A DNA stretch of 64,000 nucleotides from Ifrita kowaldi. Lineage: Eukaryota > Chordata > Aves > Passeriformes > Cinclosomatidae. The stretch spans positions 372,001-436,000 of the forward strand of contig VZRS01009471.1 of the NCBI GenBank assembly GCA_013398055.1. The letters run 5' to 3'. The notes beneath the pieces were generated by a model. It saw nothing but the letters and a program-made list of their open reading frames with translations, ran no database searches and was not told the origin of the DNA. The position numbers were made by a program, and so were the translations under genes. Shown here one piece after another: positions 12,446 through 22,200 of this stretch; positions within the stretch are counted from its first letter, which is position 1, and every line of letters begins with the position of its first letter.

Positions 12446-14599
12446 CAGATCAGTCAGAGTTGAAGTCCTCGACAATCTGTTGGCATGAACAAAGCAATAA
12501 GGTTTCGCATGAGCTTTTCCTGTTTGTTCCAGAATAGGTTTCCTGAGAGAGACTGAACTGAGTGTTGCCCCACAGACTGGTGACAAAGAGCAGGACTCCA
12601 CTGCACCCCTGTCAATGCACCTTAATGTCCTGTTTCCGTCTGGTCTCTTGCCATAGCTCCATCCTAAGATTTTTCCAGAGAGCAGCCACACTTCATCCAA
12701 ACCATCATTTACTTAATCAACTACGCTTTGAGCCCCAGAGACACATCCCTGCCCTGAGATTCTTAAGCAATAAGCTTCGAGACTACAATATTGATTTTCT
12801 CCTTAATTTTTAATAACAGGCTACAATGCCCAAAACTAGGTGTTCCTTCCTCTCAGTTCCTGTATTCCATGCCTTGCCCCCAGGTGAACCAGTATAAATA
12901 AATGGACGATGTAATGCAGGTCCCTGTCTGCGCCCACTGAAGAGCTGTTTGTGCACACACACAATAAATGTCATGCAACACACAGCAACCAGGCAGAGCC
13001 TTCCCTTCATGGTGAGCTGTGCCATGTGGTTGTACTTCTAACCCAGGCAGCATTTTCACACACAACTGGAGCGCTCCAGGGCATGTTTTCCAAAGTTTGG
13101 AAACATTGCTACAGTACATTAAACAAAGTACCAATACCGAGCCACAAATGCTTATGAAAAATTTTTTTTGAGTTGTTTTCATAGAAAAAATTTTATGTGC
13201 CACATTAAACGGAATACAATGCAAACTTAAAACACCACTCTCTGAAAAACTGAATGGTTTGAAAGTGCTCAGGTATTATCTGAAAGCTGACTGGCATTAC
13301 ATTTTACTGCTGCTTCCAGTAAAACCAGTGGGTCTCTACCTTGGAGGCAAATATCCTCTGATCTACAATTCAGGCAAAAAGCATCATTTGCCCTCATATA
13401 GCAATTGCTGTTTCTCTCACTCGGGTTCTCACTGGCATTTCTAGAAGGAAAAACAGCTTTATTGAAATATTATTGATACCTTGCAGTGTCTTTTGGCTCT
13501 TGAAGGAAGAAGGAGGATTTTTACAAGGAAAAATCACCTGAAGATGATAATTTTTGCTGGCTACCAGAACATTATGGTGGAAAACCTGCCATCTAATAAA
13601 TGCAAGACATAAAGACCATTACCAGCATTGTCTGGAAGTAGTTCACTTACTGCTGGGGTTTTCTCTCTGCTGCAGTCTGACAAAGAGTTTTAAATCAGCG
13701 AAGGAAAATTATTCACACACGTGTGCTCTCAGCAAACTATGCACCAGGAACTAACATAGCTTTGCCCATATGTCTAATGCAGATACTGATAACATCAAAT
13801 GTACTTGACTTAGATGCCTTTGAAAACAGTCACCCTAAGTGGCTTGAAAGCTTAATTCCCACTTTCTAAAGTGACTGCAAACCCTAAATCACATGGATAA
13901 ATCCAAAAATTGCACCCTTAGTCAGCTGTGCTCTCCTTACTCTTCAGTGGCTAATATAAACACACAAAGACCCTATCTGACACTCCATCTAAAAATTAAT
14001 CCTAATTGCTTTCTGGGCAGCTGCACAAACAGCCAGTTTTACCCAGTTTCAGTTACCTCTTATGCTTTTTTTCCCCTTCTTCTGTGCTGCTGTCCACAAT
14101 AGAACCCTTTATAACACATTTCTCTTCATGTGCTAGTGTCAGCTAATACCACATGCCAGCTGAGGCTGTCCTGGTTCTTCTCTCTGGGCCACCCTTTCTG
14201 TCTTTCCTTTGGAAGTTGCGCGTCTGAAATGTGGAAAACAACAAAGCTGCAGAAAGGATTAACTATGAGTTGTCCCAGCTCATTGTGAATTTGGTCCTGA
14301 ATCACACACTAATCTTCCCAAACAGAAAACACACATCCAATCCGCTACAGTAGAACCAATTTCATGGGTAGTTGCAGCTACTGCTTTTTCATTGTCTTAG
14401 TCCCATGAACCTGAAAAGAAAGGGTTTTCTAAAGTTTAAAATACTGTGTGAACATCAGGATGCCACTGCCACACTGAATCACTATAAACTATCCCTGCAT
14501 AAGGAGTGAAACAAAAAATGAGTCTCCACTGTGACAAAGACTGTATCCCCTCAGTGAGAGCAGAGCATTTCTGGTTCACATTTATTAGCAGTACTGGTA

Positions 14600-14685
14600 A
14601 TAAACATTTACATTGTGGTAGCGCCTAGAGGCCCTATTTGAAAGCTTGTCTAGAAGTGCTATTGTACCTGGGCACTAAACAGCTC
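14600..14685 (+). mobile_element. Ancient amniote SINE-like fragment
   Basis: The motif ggtagcgcctagaggccc followed by a degraded ctattgtacctgggcac block matches an old amniote SINE-type repeat that I remember as gcggtagcgcctagaggcccc followed by attgtgctaggcactgt. I cannot name the family with certainty. Confidence 0.45.
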
Positions 14686-15417
14686 TGAAGCAGCACATCT
14701 GTCTGCCAGATGTTTTATTTTCTTAGAAGCTGCCATTTCAAAAGGCCTCTTGCTTCCCCTAACAAGCCTTAATAAGAATCTTCAAGAGCTTGGCTTCATC
14801 ATCCTTCCAAGGAGAATCTGCAGTTAAAATCGCAATGAAACAAGGAAGGAGAGTACTGCTTGAGCTAGTGAGGGACACCAGAGAGGTGCAGAATGGTCTG
14901 AAGACCACATTAACAGAGGGCTCTGGAAGAGGGCACTGACCTCTGCCTGTTTCATCCCTCCAGGGCTGGCTGCCAGGGCACTGGGGCCAACGCAGGAGCA
15001 GCATTGCAAGGAAGTTGCCAGCAGACTGGGGTGCAGCGGTGGGCTTGGTGATCCCTATTCCATCTTCCGTTGACTTTTGGACCCTGAAAGGTTGCACAGG
15101 AATCGTGGGCTTTATCTTCTCATGGTTCAAAGTTTGGTATCAACGGGCAGAAGAATGGTTTGAGAAGGACCTTCCACTTTCTCCCACTTCTGCCCTCAGA
15201 GTCATCAGCTGCTCCTCCCCTGGTCAGTGCTCAGGGGTCACACAGCTCAGTGGCTGGAAATCCTGTCCCTTGCTGAAAGCAGCAGCTGGGAAGTGCCAGA
15301 ATTTCCCCCTTCCCAAGGCTGCCAGGGCCAGACCAGCACGTGGCTTGCGAAGGATCCCTTCGCTCTTTTGCTGTGACCGTACTTGCTCCAGCAGACCGAC
15401 CAGCAGGCCGGGCAGAG

Positions 15418-15735
15418 CAGGGACACAGCAGGGGAACAGTGAGGGGACAGCGGGGACGAAGCCAGGACACTGCGGGGACAGAGCGGGGACACAATGAGGG
15501 AACAACAGGGACGCTGCGGGGACAGTCTGGGGACACAAAGGGGACACAGCAGGGACGGAGTGAGGACAGCGGGCGTACACGAGCACGAAGCGGGGACACT
15601 GAGAGGACGGAGCGGCGACACGAAGGGGACAGAGCGGTAAGAGAGCGCGGAAAGAGCGGGAGCACGAAGTGGACACAACGGGGGTGCGGCAGGGACACAG
15701 CAGGGCCGGCCCGGGGACACCAAGAGACGGAGAGG
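15418..15735. repeat. Degenerate 11-bp minisatellite upstream of IFT22
   Basis: About 300 bp are built from imperfect head-to-tail copies of an 11-bp unit close to ggggacacagc or ggggacagagc, with variants such as gggaacaacag and ggggacagtct. Because 11 bp is not a multiple of three, all frames run through it. It therefore produces long spurious open frames on both strands (15,340-15,924 plus; 15,231-16,214 minus) with repeated Arg/Gly/Thr or Cys/Pro/Val/Ser. The plus strand is purine- and G-rich. The array ends about 180 bp upstream of the IFT22 start codon. Confidence 0.85.
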
Positions 15736-15824
15736 GACCAACAGCCCCACCCCGAACGCGGCCATCTCAGCCGCCTCAGCCGCCTCAGCCGCCGCCGAGC
15801 GCCCCGCGCCGCGCCGCCCCTCCC

Positions 15825-15834
15825 GTCACGTGAC
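15825..15834. promoter_or_regulatory. Palindromic E-box (USF/MiT-type)
   Basis: The sequence gtcacgtgac is a perfect 10-bp palindrome around CACGTG. It is the form bound by USF and by MiT/TFE factors (CLEAR-like element). It lies about 85 bp upstream of the IFT22 ATG. Binding is inferred from the motif only. Confidence 0.55.
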
Positions 15835-15843
15835 GCGTCAGAG

Positions 15844-15848
15844 CCAAT
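15844..15848 (+). promoter_or_regulatory. CCAAT box
   Basis: The forward CCAAT sits in gagccaatgg, a good NF-Y context, ten bases downstream of the E-box and about 70 bp before the IFT22 start codon. Confidence 0.55.
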
Positions 15849-15874
15849 GGTCGCGCGCTCCCTCCGCTCCGCGC

Positions 15875-15887
15875 GCTGCCGGGCAAC
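15875..15887. promoter_or_regulatory. X-box (RFX factor site) of IFT22
   Basis: The sequence gctgccgggcaac has two six-base half sites, GCTGCC and GGCAAC, separated by one base. Read on the minus strand it is gttgcccggcagc. This agrees with the RFX X-box pattern (GTTGCC, short spacer, GGCAAC) with one mismatch in one arm. RFX factors are known regulators of intraflagellar transport genes, and the worm orthologue of this gene is described as X-box controlled. The site ends 30 bp before the ATG. Confidence 0.7.
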
Positions 15888-15917
15888 GGCCGCGGGGGGG
15901 CGCCGTGGCCGCCCGCC

Positions 15918-15956
15918 ATGCTGAGGGCGAAGGTGCTGCTGGTGGGGCCCCGGGAG
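15918..15956 (+). CDS. IFT22: IFT22 coding exon 1
   Basis: Thirteen codons, MLRAKVLLVGPRE, comprise the first beta strand and the first half of the P-loop. The donor is gag|gtgagc and the phase is 0, so the intron splits the P-loop between Glu13 and Ser14. Confidence 0.95.
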
Positions 15957-18341
15957 GTGAGCGCAGGCCGGGACACCCCGGCACCCCCCGGCCGGCACCG
16001 CCGGGCCCCGCAGGGTCACTGTGCCGGGAGGGAGAGGAGGAGGAAACGGGATCAGGCCTGCACGCACTGGGGCTGAGCGGGAGGGATGGCGCGGGGGGCT
16101 TGGGTGAGCACCGTCGTTGTGGCTTTGGCGCACTAAATTCCTACGTGTGTCTTTCACCCCCGCGTTCTGCCAGTCTGGAAAGTCGGTGTTGGCAAACTTC
16201 GTGTCCGAGAGCACGGAAGGGATCGGCAGCTACAGCCCGACGCAGGGGGTCAGGTGAGCGAGACCCCGAGAGCCCCGCGCTCTGCTGTGCCGCTGTGTGG
16301 GATCATATCCCGTTGTGTATCCATCATTTCCGCAGGATCCTGGAGTATGAGAAGCCTAACCTCAATGGGAACAACAAGGGAGCTGGGTGTCGATTCGAGC
16401 TGTGGGATTGCAGTGGTGATCAAAAGTAAGCCAGCGTTGTTACTTCCTCCAGGCTACTGAATCCTAACAGTTCTGTTTACAAGATATTCATACTTCAGGC
16501 CCAAACTAATGATCTGTTTGTCATGAGGAGTACTCCTGACTCTTTACCCCAATATATTGTTATAGTTTCTGCTGTAAACACTAGGTACTCTCTGCCATGA
16601 TCACAGCTGAACTCTGGTTTGGGTAAGGACTGACTAGAACAGTAAAGTCCACAACTCCTGGAATGAAGTTATAGATACAGGAGACAGAGGCCCACTCTGT
16701 AATTGCCTTCATCTCCTTTAAATTATGTGAGTGGACTTCAAACAATGTATGCATATTATTGAGGCCTTAATTTCTAAAAGATGGAACTCAGAATGGGACA
16801 GATCCATTCTTAGGGCAATGTTAAATTAAGTTTATGTGAGCATTTGACCAAATTCTACATTGTTAGCAAATCTTCAAATTAGAAAATCATGGAATCAACT
16901 ATCATAAGTCAAAATACTTGGAATATGATGTATAACTGGCAAGGTTAGTGATGTTATAGTTTAAAAAGTACTTAATGTGTTCTTGAGGAGGGAAGAAAAC
17001 TTGAGGAAGTTTGAGTGCATGTTTCTGCTCCCCAGCTGTCAGTCTTGCCATTTTCTGTGTTTTTCAAGGTTTGAAACATGCTGGCCAGCTCTGATGAAGG
17101 ACTCTCATGGTGTAATAATCATCTTCAACCCTGAGCTGCCCAGCCACCTGAAAGAAATTGAAATGTGGTACTCGTGCTTCGTGCAGCAGCAGCCACTGCT
17201 TGACAGTCAGTGTCTCTTGGTGGCACATCACAAGCCAGGCAGTGCAGGGGACACGGAAAACCTGTCCTTGGGTAAGGAGATGGAAACCTCCATTTCTAGC
17301 TCAGAATTTTTCATTGATCTTTGTGTCTTTAAAATTGTTAATACCTTATGGCTTGCATTTTTCATTTAAATCTGTTGATTAAAGAACACTAAAGTGCTTT
17401 GCAAAAACAGAAATAATGGGTTTCAAAGGTGATCTAGGAGGTGAGCAATATTCCTGTTTCACAAAAATAAACAAAAGGAAAGGAAAGGCAAGGCAAGAAA
17501 AGTTTGAGTGGCTTCTCTAAGTGAGTAAGCAGCTGAGCCAGAAATTAGAACTCCTGCCATATTTCCTCATCAGTAGTAGTTTGGTTCTTACATTGGATTT
17601 TTTTTTGGTAACTGACACTTTTGAGGGATTTATGTCTGTATTTTGTCAATCAAAAGAACAGGAGCCCTTTGAAATAAAAGGCTAATGAGCTGCATCTTAA
17701 AATTAGCAATAGGTACCTTAGATACTGCAAAATTATTTGTGACTCTCTATGGCTATGAAAACACACACTCCCTCTGGGCAGCCTGTTCCAGTGTTCAAAC
17801 AAGCACAAGTTTGTTATAAGCACTAATATATTAATACATATTTAATACAATATCATTCCATAATTTTGAAGTACTCACTTAATAGTAAAATTGCAGTTCA
17901 GTAGTCAATTTCTTTAATTCTGCTTAACTGGACGTGAGACCAAAACCAGACTTAAGGCTTCAATAATAATAAACTTTGAAGAATTTAATCTGGCTGTAAG
18001 CTGTATTTGTTTGCAGCACTGACAAACTGTGCTGTATTTCTTCTTGCTGTGCTTCTCTGTGTTATCTGGGGTGTCAAACATTGTGTACCACTGCATTCCA
18101 GCTGACTTCAGCATGAGCTGCCTCATGACCTTGATTGTGAATATTTCTTTTATAAAAGGAATATACCTAATTATTTGTATTTACTTTCAAAGCTTATCCA
18201 CTGAACAAGCTAAAATTGATACATTCCAACTTAGAGGAAGATCCTGAAGATGTTCGGATGGAATTTATCAAGTACTTCAGAAGCATTATCACCATAATGA
18301 ATGAGAGCAGAGAGAGGGAAGAAATGTCAATTATCTCATAA
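15918..18341 (+). CDS. IFT22: IFT22 (RABL5), Rab-like small GTPase of intraflagellar transport complex B
   Basis: Five coding exons (15,918-15,956; 16,174-16,253; 16,336-16,425; 17,069-17,271; 18,193-18,341) splice at GT/AG borders into 561 nt, giving 186 residues plus stop; the human protein is 185 residues as I recall. IFT22 belongs to the IFT-B core that moves cargo along the ciliary axoneme, binding the IFT74/IFT81 pair. Visible features are the P-loop GPRESGKS (residues 10-17), Thr36 in YSPTQG as the switch I threonine, the switch II motif WDCSGD with Asp64 and Gly67, and a C-terminal helix ending REEMSIIS. At the usual NKxD guanine-specificity site the protein has HHKPGS (123-128), which is also the family state. 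There is no C-terminal prenylation cysteine. The start follows the consensus-like gcccgccATG. The promoter is a CpG island with an X-box. The gene appears intact. Confidence 0.97.
16174..16253 (+). CDS. IFT22: IFT22 coding exon 2
   Basis: It starts after tctgccag with SGKSVLANF, completing the P-loop, and runs through YSPTQGV. The donor is gtcag|gtgagc. It ends two bases into the Arg40 codon. Confidence 0.95.
16336..16425 (+). CDS. IFT22: IFT22 coding exon 3
   Basis: It starts after tttccgcag, completes Arg40 and encodes ILEYEKPNL through ELWDCSGDQ, the switch II region. The donor is caaaa|gtaagc, with the Lys70 codon split after two bases. The frame runs on open into the intron for a few codons, but splicing here keeps family identity. 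Confidence 0.95.
17069..17271 (+). CDS. IFT22: IFT22 coding exon 4
   Basis: It starts after tttttcaag with FETCWPALMKD and includes the strand HGVIIIFNP, the helix EIEMWYSCFVQQQP and the LLVAHHKPGS segment at the usual guanine-base site. The donor is ccttgg|gtaagg, one base into codon 138. Confidence 0.95.
17381..17572 (-). mobile_element. Nearly full-length MIR-like SINE in IFT22 intron 4
   Basis: On the plus strand the blocks agree in order with the reverse complement of MIR: aagtgctttgca, ctaggaggtgagcaatatt, cctgtttcaca, agtttgagtggcttctctaa, and cagctgagccagaaattaga. The copy is diverged and carries a small A/G-rich insertion in the middle. Confidence 0.6.
17768..17800 (+). mobile_element. 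Tiny CR1 LINE internal fragment
   Basis: The string ccctctgggcagcctgttcc followed by agtgttcaa matches a conserved internal CR1 block (ctgggcaacctgttccagtgt). Little else of the element is recognisable around it. Confidence 0.5.
18193..18341 (+). CDS. IFT22: IFT22 coding exon 5 (last)
   Basis: It starts after ttactttcaaag and encodes YPLNKLKLIHSNLEEDPED through the C-terminal REEMSIIS, then TAA at 18,339-18,341. The HSNLE and EFIKY segments are strongly conserved with vertebrate IFT22. Confidence 0.95.
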
Positions 18342-19240
18342 TATTAAAAAAAAATACTGAACAAGGAAGAAAAAATATGATTTTCCCTTTGTAAGCTATA
18401 CTAGCCTGTGAACAGACCTTCCCAAGGAAAATTTTCCAGGCTACAAATACTTCAGTCTGTAAACAAGTGCTGACATCAAGTGAACTGTGGTGCCAAGGAG
18501 ATGGCTGCACACCCAGGAATTTGAGTAACTTTGTAGCTGCACTTTGGCATCAGAGGCGCAGGAAGGTGTTACTATGTTAGGGTGCACCAAAATACAAAAT
18601 ATCGGTCATGGCTTCAGAATTCCTTTGTGCAGGGGTGCTTGGAGAAGAAAGCCTGACAGAGCATAAGACTTGGAGTTCTGCTGAAGCACCTGGGCAAAGT
18701 GCTTATGTTAGCTGGGTTGCTGGAGAAGTCTTGTCTTTGGAAGTCCGTACAAACTGATTGCAGTAGAGATGTGACAAGCAGTCACGGTGTAGAATCCACT
18801 TTTTTATGTTCCAAGCTGTCCTTGTCTTTCTCTTGAAGAGAGCACGTTGCACAGCCATTGCCTTGGCAGGACAGAGCAGGTTGCAGTCTTTCTCAGGACT
18901 AAGCTTCTCTTCTATTCCAACAAAATGAACATGTTGTGAGGACAATGTTTAGGTCTCTCCAGGAGGAAGGAATTTAAATCTTGGTTTAGTGCAATATTTT
19001 GACTTGTGTCAGGAGCTCCAATAAGTTCTGCAGTCTCCAGAGGAGGAAAAGCTGTTCTGAAACTTTTACTGTTCCCTGTTGCATTGAAATAAGATTATAA
19101 GATCTATCATTTCATAGATAATTTACTTTCTGTTTTGTTTGGTTTGCACTCATCCCTGTTCTTCGTGTGTTTTGCTGCAGAAGACATTTTTTTGTAACAT
19201 GCATTACTAAGGCAATAAAAACATTTTAAAAATGCATCCT
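18342..19240 (+). other. IFT22: IFT22 3' untranslated region (predicted)
   Basis: From the stop codon to about 19,240 I see no coding sequence. The first convincing polyadenylation signal is AATAAA at 19,214-19,219 in ggcaataaaaacatt, which would end the message about 15-25 bp later. The true end needs transcript data. Confidence 0.5.
19214..19219 (+). terminator. Candidate IFT22 polyadenylation signal
   Basis: This canonical AATAAA lies about 870 bp after the stop codon. A tttctgttctcaatgggg stretch, T-rich then G-rich, lies 20-40 bp downstream and could act as the downstream element. Confidence 0.5.
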
Positions 19241-22200
19241 TTCTGTTCTCAATGGGGAAGTTAATTATGGGCTTGTGGAACTCTTAGCAACTTGTTTAAT
19301 TTTTAGTAAGGAAAATAGTGATAAAGTTGTAGTACATTTCAGCCTACAACAAGAGACATTCACAAAAACTTGGACCCAGGTAGCCAAAGAAATGACACCA
19401 TACTGTCACTGTCTTTTAGGAAACATCCTGTAGAGAAAGTATGTTATAAACCAGGAAGTACTTCATGTATTTTAGTTCAAGACAACAGGAGTGAGAGATT
19501 CTTGCGTTTTTCAGTGATCCAGGTTAATTACTATTTTTCCTATTTTCATAGTGAGTAGCCTGTCCTTGTGCAAATGACACAGGAGGTGAAAGATTAAATG
19601 ATCTTTGAACAGTTCCAGTTCCTGTTCTGCCATTAAAGCTAAAAGCTACAGTTGGTTCTGGGAGGCAAAGAGGGTGGTACTGAAGGAAAACATCAGTGAG
19701 AGGAAGGACATGAAAGAAACGAGTAAAATAAGCAGAAAAAGATGAAAAGAATAGATTGGAGGTGAATAGTGGGAGTTTTGCATTTCAACATCTATGTTTT
19801 ATTTATGTGACTTTTGAACAGTCAGGCTCTCTGTGCTTGCAATCAGTGTCATAGGGTGGTCTGTTGGAGGCAGTTATTGGAAAATTCACAGTCTAACTAG
19901 AGAACAGTTTTGTACATGCTGCCTTAGATTACCTTTTCCTTGTTGCCAGCTGTGTGGTGCTGGAGCCAATTTTTAAAATATACTGCCTTTATAAATCCAG
20001 TTTTCCCCAACAGCAACATTGTTATAATCACTAGTAAAAGACTGGTGTGAAAGCCACCAAATATTTTATTTGGAATGTAAAACAGTGTTTGGGTGATTCC
20101 AGGGTTGAAATGTCAATGAACTCTCCTGTTCAACACCTTGCTTCATATAAAATGTTAATCATGATCTTACTTTAAACACAAGAAAAGGCTGTAAATTATA
20201 GGTATCTATAGACTGCAATACACTGTTCATCAGAGGAGAAAAATAGTGTTAGAACCAAAGACAGATGCCTAGACTTGACTTTGTATCATCCAAAAAGATC
20301 ATAATACACAATAAATATGGAACATCATTCATAAAATCTAGCCAAGAGATGAATTTCTGTCACTGGTGAAGAACGGTAAAGGCATAGACTCATGCAAAAT
20401 TAATCCTTAGTACTGGAGAAGATAACAGAGAAAGTATTTATTCAGAAGTTTCTTTTATTAATGATTTATGAAGGAGGCCATCAGGGACACCCAGTTAAGA
20501 GAGAGGTGTGAGAATGCCAAGGAACACACCCTGGGTCTCTGCCTTTTGGAGCTCTCAGAGCCTGCGGGGCTCCAAGTGATGCCACATCCTGGTGTTGCTC
20601 AGACTGGGGGGGTCCAGTTGTGTCCCTGTGCCTGGAGCCAGGTCATTGGTAAGGGGCTGTTCTGTGCTCTGTCCAGATTTCTGCTTGGGAGGCCAAGAAG
20701 CGCCAGGCAAGTGTAAAGGAAACTGGGAGCATGTGGTAATCAGCCATGAATCAGCTGGCAAGCTGTGGGTTTGACCAGGAGTAGGAACAATTTAGGAGCA
20801 GAAGAGAACAGCAGCTCTGCAGCAAGAGCACTCTTTATTCTTCCACAATGAGGACCTTACCTTACCACCATGCTGGGAAGTTTGTAAAGGCTTTTTGGAA
20901 TGGCCTTTCCAAGAAGAGGAAGGCAGACAACCAGTGAAGTCTGACAACTCCAAAATGTAGTCTTCTCTAGGTGTCCTCAGCCTCTCAGAGTGAACAGGTC
21001 ATGTCCCCTTCTCATCCTGTCAGCAGCCATGGACTCCAAACCCTGGCTTTGTATCAGCTGTGCACAAATTGGGAGTCTCCAAGTTCTCTGTCCCATTCTG
21101 TGGATCCCTGTCCGTACTGGAATTCAGTGGCTATTTGTTCCAGTGGTTTTTCTGTCATGGTTTTGGGAACTGAGGCTGGAATCAGGAGCATAGAACATTT
21201 TAAATATTAATTATTTCAAATAAATTCAGCCGCCAAGTGCAGAATCCAAAGTCTCCAGGATATGCCAACCATGCAATGAGAAAACAACCTGTCACTTCAA
21301 CAGAAGTTATTCAGGTGCAACATTATTTTGTCACTTTGCACTGAGTAACGATAATCCTGGTATCTTACTTCATTTCATTTATGATATACAGGTATGACTT
21401 TCAAAGTTTTATTGCTGTATAGCTACAAAACCCTTGATAGCTGTACGTGAGTTCTACTCAAGTTCACACTAACCTCCCACAAAAGCAGTTCATACATCAT
21501 TGCTCTGGACAGGTGACCTGTCTGGACAAAGAGTCAGCATGGAAATTTGATAGGGAGCAGAATCAGAGGAACTCTGCAGGGCTAAAATGCAGAATTTCAA
21601 GACTTCAGGGTTATATCCATAAAGTTAAAGACTGTGGCTACTTTGCAGACTGGTCATTAAAGATATTTAAACTCTTCAATTATAAGAGTTTGCTCAGGTT
21701 AGCTTTACGAGCTGTTTTCTGCACACACAGAACATTGTGAAGCCAGTAATTCCTGGTGATAATGAAGACAGTTACAGGCAGTGCTACCCAGATGTGTGAC
21801 TTGTTTACAACTAAACTTAGGGAGTAGCAGCAAAGCTGAATGAAATACATTTGGACCTTACCAAAAAAATGCAGCTTTCTTTTCAAGTCATATATTTTGA
21901 AGGCCAGGCCTTTGGTCTCAGTTGCTCTCAGCAGTATTGTTCTAATGGACACAATAGACATAAGAAATCCCACGTTCCTATTTCTATTATTGTGTTGCCA
22001 AGTGACTAAAGGGAGTCACGTAGGCCCCCACATTGAAGAGTGCCCATCCATGCTGGGGTTTTTCATGTTCAGTTTAAAACATGTAGGGTGCTGACATGCA
22101 GAAGCTTTAGGAAGCAACTTCTAGAAGGTATCCAGGACCTCTTAAAATCAGATCTTAAACAACTCAGCTTTTCAACAGGAGTGCCTTGTTCTGGAGGTCA

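Larger units (their letters stand above)
441..15400. other. Intergenic region without recognised genes
   Basis: I recognise no exon of a known protein on either strand in this 15-kb stretch. Open frames are short and have no family resemblance. The two longest, near 5.6-6.2 kb and 10.5-10.9 kb on the minus strand, overlap an old repeat or look random. The contents I can support are decayed interspersed repeats, listed separately. The plus strand is mildly richer in A and C than in T and G in several places. That would fit transcription from the minus strand, but it was judged by eye only. Confidence 0.6.
15740..16130 (+). promoter_or_regulatory. IFT22: IFT22 CpG island promoter
   Basis: The segment is very GC-rich with dense CpG and covers the first coding exon and about 180 bp upstream. 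It contains a palindromic E-box in gtcacgtgac (15,825-15,834), a CCAAT box (15,844-15,848) and an RFX-type X-box (15,875-15,887) within about 95 bp of the ATG. I see no TATA box in the usual position, so this is likely a dispersed-start housekeeping or ciliary promoter. The transcription start itself cannot be read from the sequence. Confidence 0.8.

Noticed and set aside
12725..12780. Possible old SINE piece (acatccctgccctgagattc)
   Set aside because: It resembles a common amniote repeat tail, but there is only one weak block.
15340..15924. 194-codon plus-strand open frame ending at IFT22 exon 1
   Set aside because: This is the sense reading of the same minisatellite and GC-rich promoter, in a different frame from IFT22.
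15231..16214. 327-codon minus-strand open frame across the IFT22 promoter
   Set aside because: It is read through the 11-bp minisatellite and the CpG island. The Cys/Pro/Val/Ser repeats come from the tandem unit, and no family is recognised.
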